DNA from: Climacium dendroides
Lineage: Eukaryota; Streptophyta; Bryopsida; Hypnales; Climaciaceae
Direction of reading: 5' to 3'
DNA: 64,000 nt
Assembly (NCBI GenBank): GCA_950106755.1
Contig: OX467084.1
Location: 7,502,001-7,566,000 of the forward strand
The notes beneath the pieces were generated by a model. That model searched no databases and was not told where the DNA came from. It saw only the letters and a program-made list of their open reading frames with translations. The translations under genes were made by a program, and so were the position numbers. Shown one piece after another: positions 63,243 through 64,000 of this stretch (the first letter of the stretch is position 1; every line of letters begins with the position of its first letter).

Positions 63243-63885
63243 CTAGCAATTGGCACTTGCTATGCTACGTATTCACCATTAGAATTTTTATGTATTAGAT
63301 AGAATGCAAAGCAAGAATTTCAAAAAATCTTCATATAAACATTACTAAAATCTTCATATAATTTTTTTTTATAAATAAACATATGCTGAAATAAACAATA
63401 GAAATTTAATGAATGATGAATGAAATATATGAAATGATGAATACGATAAAAGATACACATACATTAGAATGCATTAGAAATTTGACTCCATTGTTACAAA
63501 AAATGGCAACCCAGATAGAAGAATTTAAAGGAAAAACTTGTAAATCTCAAAATCTTTGTGAACAATTTAATTGTTGTGAAATCCAAAATGGGTTCAATCT
63601 AATAAATTTCCCAAATCATTTGGTAGTAGCAATAGAAAATTGAAATCAGAAGCTCAAAGCTTACAAAAGCACAAAAATCATAGAAATGCAAAAAAGTATA
63701 AAGCCAAGAAAAGCAATGGAATTTCTACCTTTATAATATCACCATATTGATCCTCTTTAATATCACCTCAATGGTAACGACTATATTATTTCTATAATAT
63801 CACCCTTTGTAAAAAGTGATATTATAGAGGTGATTGTGAACCGCTACTCTATTTCAGTAATAACACATTGTGTGAAAATATGATT
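63243..63885 (-). mobile_element. Helitron-like non-autonomous element, copy C
   Basis: Minus-strand relative of copy B. The end AGCAAGTGCCAATTGCTAG (followed by T) forms a clean AGCAA/TTGCT hairpin at its 3' terminus (63243 side). The internal hairpin 63789-63803 against 63816-63828 matches that of copy B. The 5' side is near 63885 but not sharply defined. A 76-codon frame inside (63413-63643) is not a gene. Confidence 0.6.
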
Positions 63886-64000
63886 TCTATGTATGTATGA
63901 TTGAAAATATTTTTATAAAATAATTAAAATAATTATTTTAAAGACTTATCATAATCATTATCATGCATTCTATTCAAATATATCAAATTTTTACTAATAT

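Noticed and set aside
1..64000. CRISPR arrays, bacterial operons or rRNA genes
   Set aside because: Spliced plant genes and eukaryotic transposons throughout; no spaced direct-repeat array or rRNA-like sequence seen.

Overview
This is a nuclear window from a land plant. The three host genes are plant-type NTF2, an ATXR2/SDG36-type SET-domain methyltransferase and an RGGA/HABP4-type RNA-binding protein. They have short plant-like introns and GC-rich exons in a very AT-rich background. CACTA, hAT, Stowaway-like and retroposon insertions fit a plant. I cannot name the species; compact introns and a KIAA1586/ZNF862-like hAT hint at a non-flowering lineage, but that is weak.

Layout: 1-2.9 kb is AT-rich DNA with one Helitron-like element (copy A). 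NTF2 lies on the minus strand at 2.9-3.8 kb in two exons. From 4.4 to 12.3 kb there is a foldback element, a MITE nested in a retroposon tail, and unrecognised AT-rich DNA. A non-autonomous CACTA element (12302-14579, TSD TGA) carries two tandem arrays and a nested 154-bp retroposon with a 20-bp TSD. Beside it is a complete 5137-bp hAT element (14736-19872, TSD ATCGCAAT) whose transposase gene is broken by two stops and one frameshift. A tRNA-like SINE candidate lies near 23 kb. ATXR2 occupies 26794-32431 (minus strand, 16 exons, 480 residues, intact).

The most striking structure is a giant inverted repeat. Arms of about 6.83 kb (35847-42681 and 46460-53294) mirror each other without an indel around a 3778-bp spacer. 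Each arm carries a complete seven-exon RGGA/HABP4-type gene, the pair being convergent. Just outside the arms the two promoters are still recognisably homologous but clearly diverged. This argues for an old inverted duplication whose arms were recently homogenised by gene conversion, or collapsed during assembly, rather than a simple new duplication.

From 53.6 kb to the end the sequence is AT-rich and gene-poor. It holds a Stowaway-type MITE, a roughly 150-bp tandem array (four units, against one unit in each palindrome arm) and a third Helitron-like copy at the right edge.
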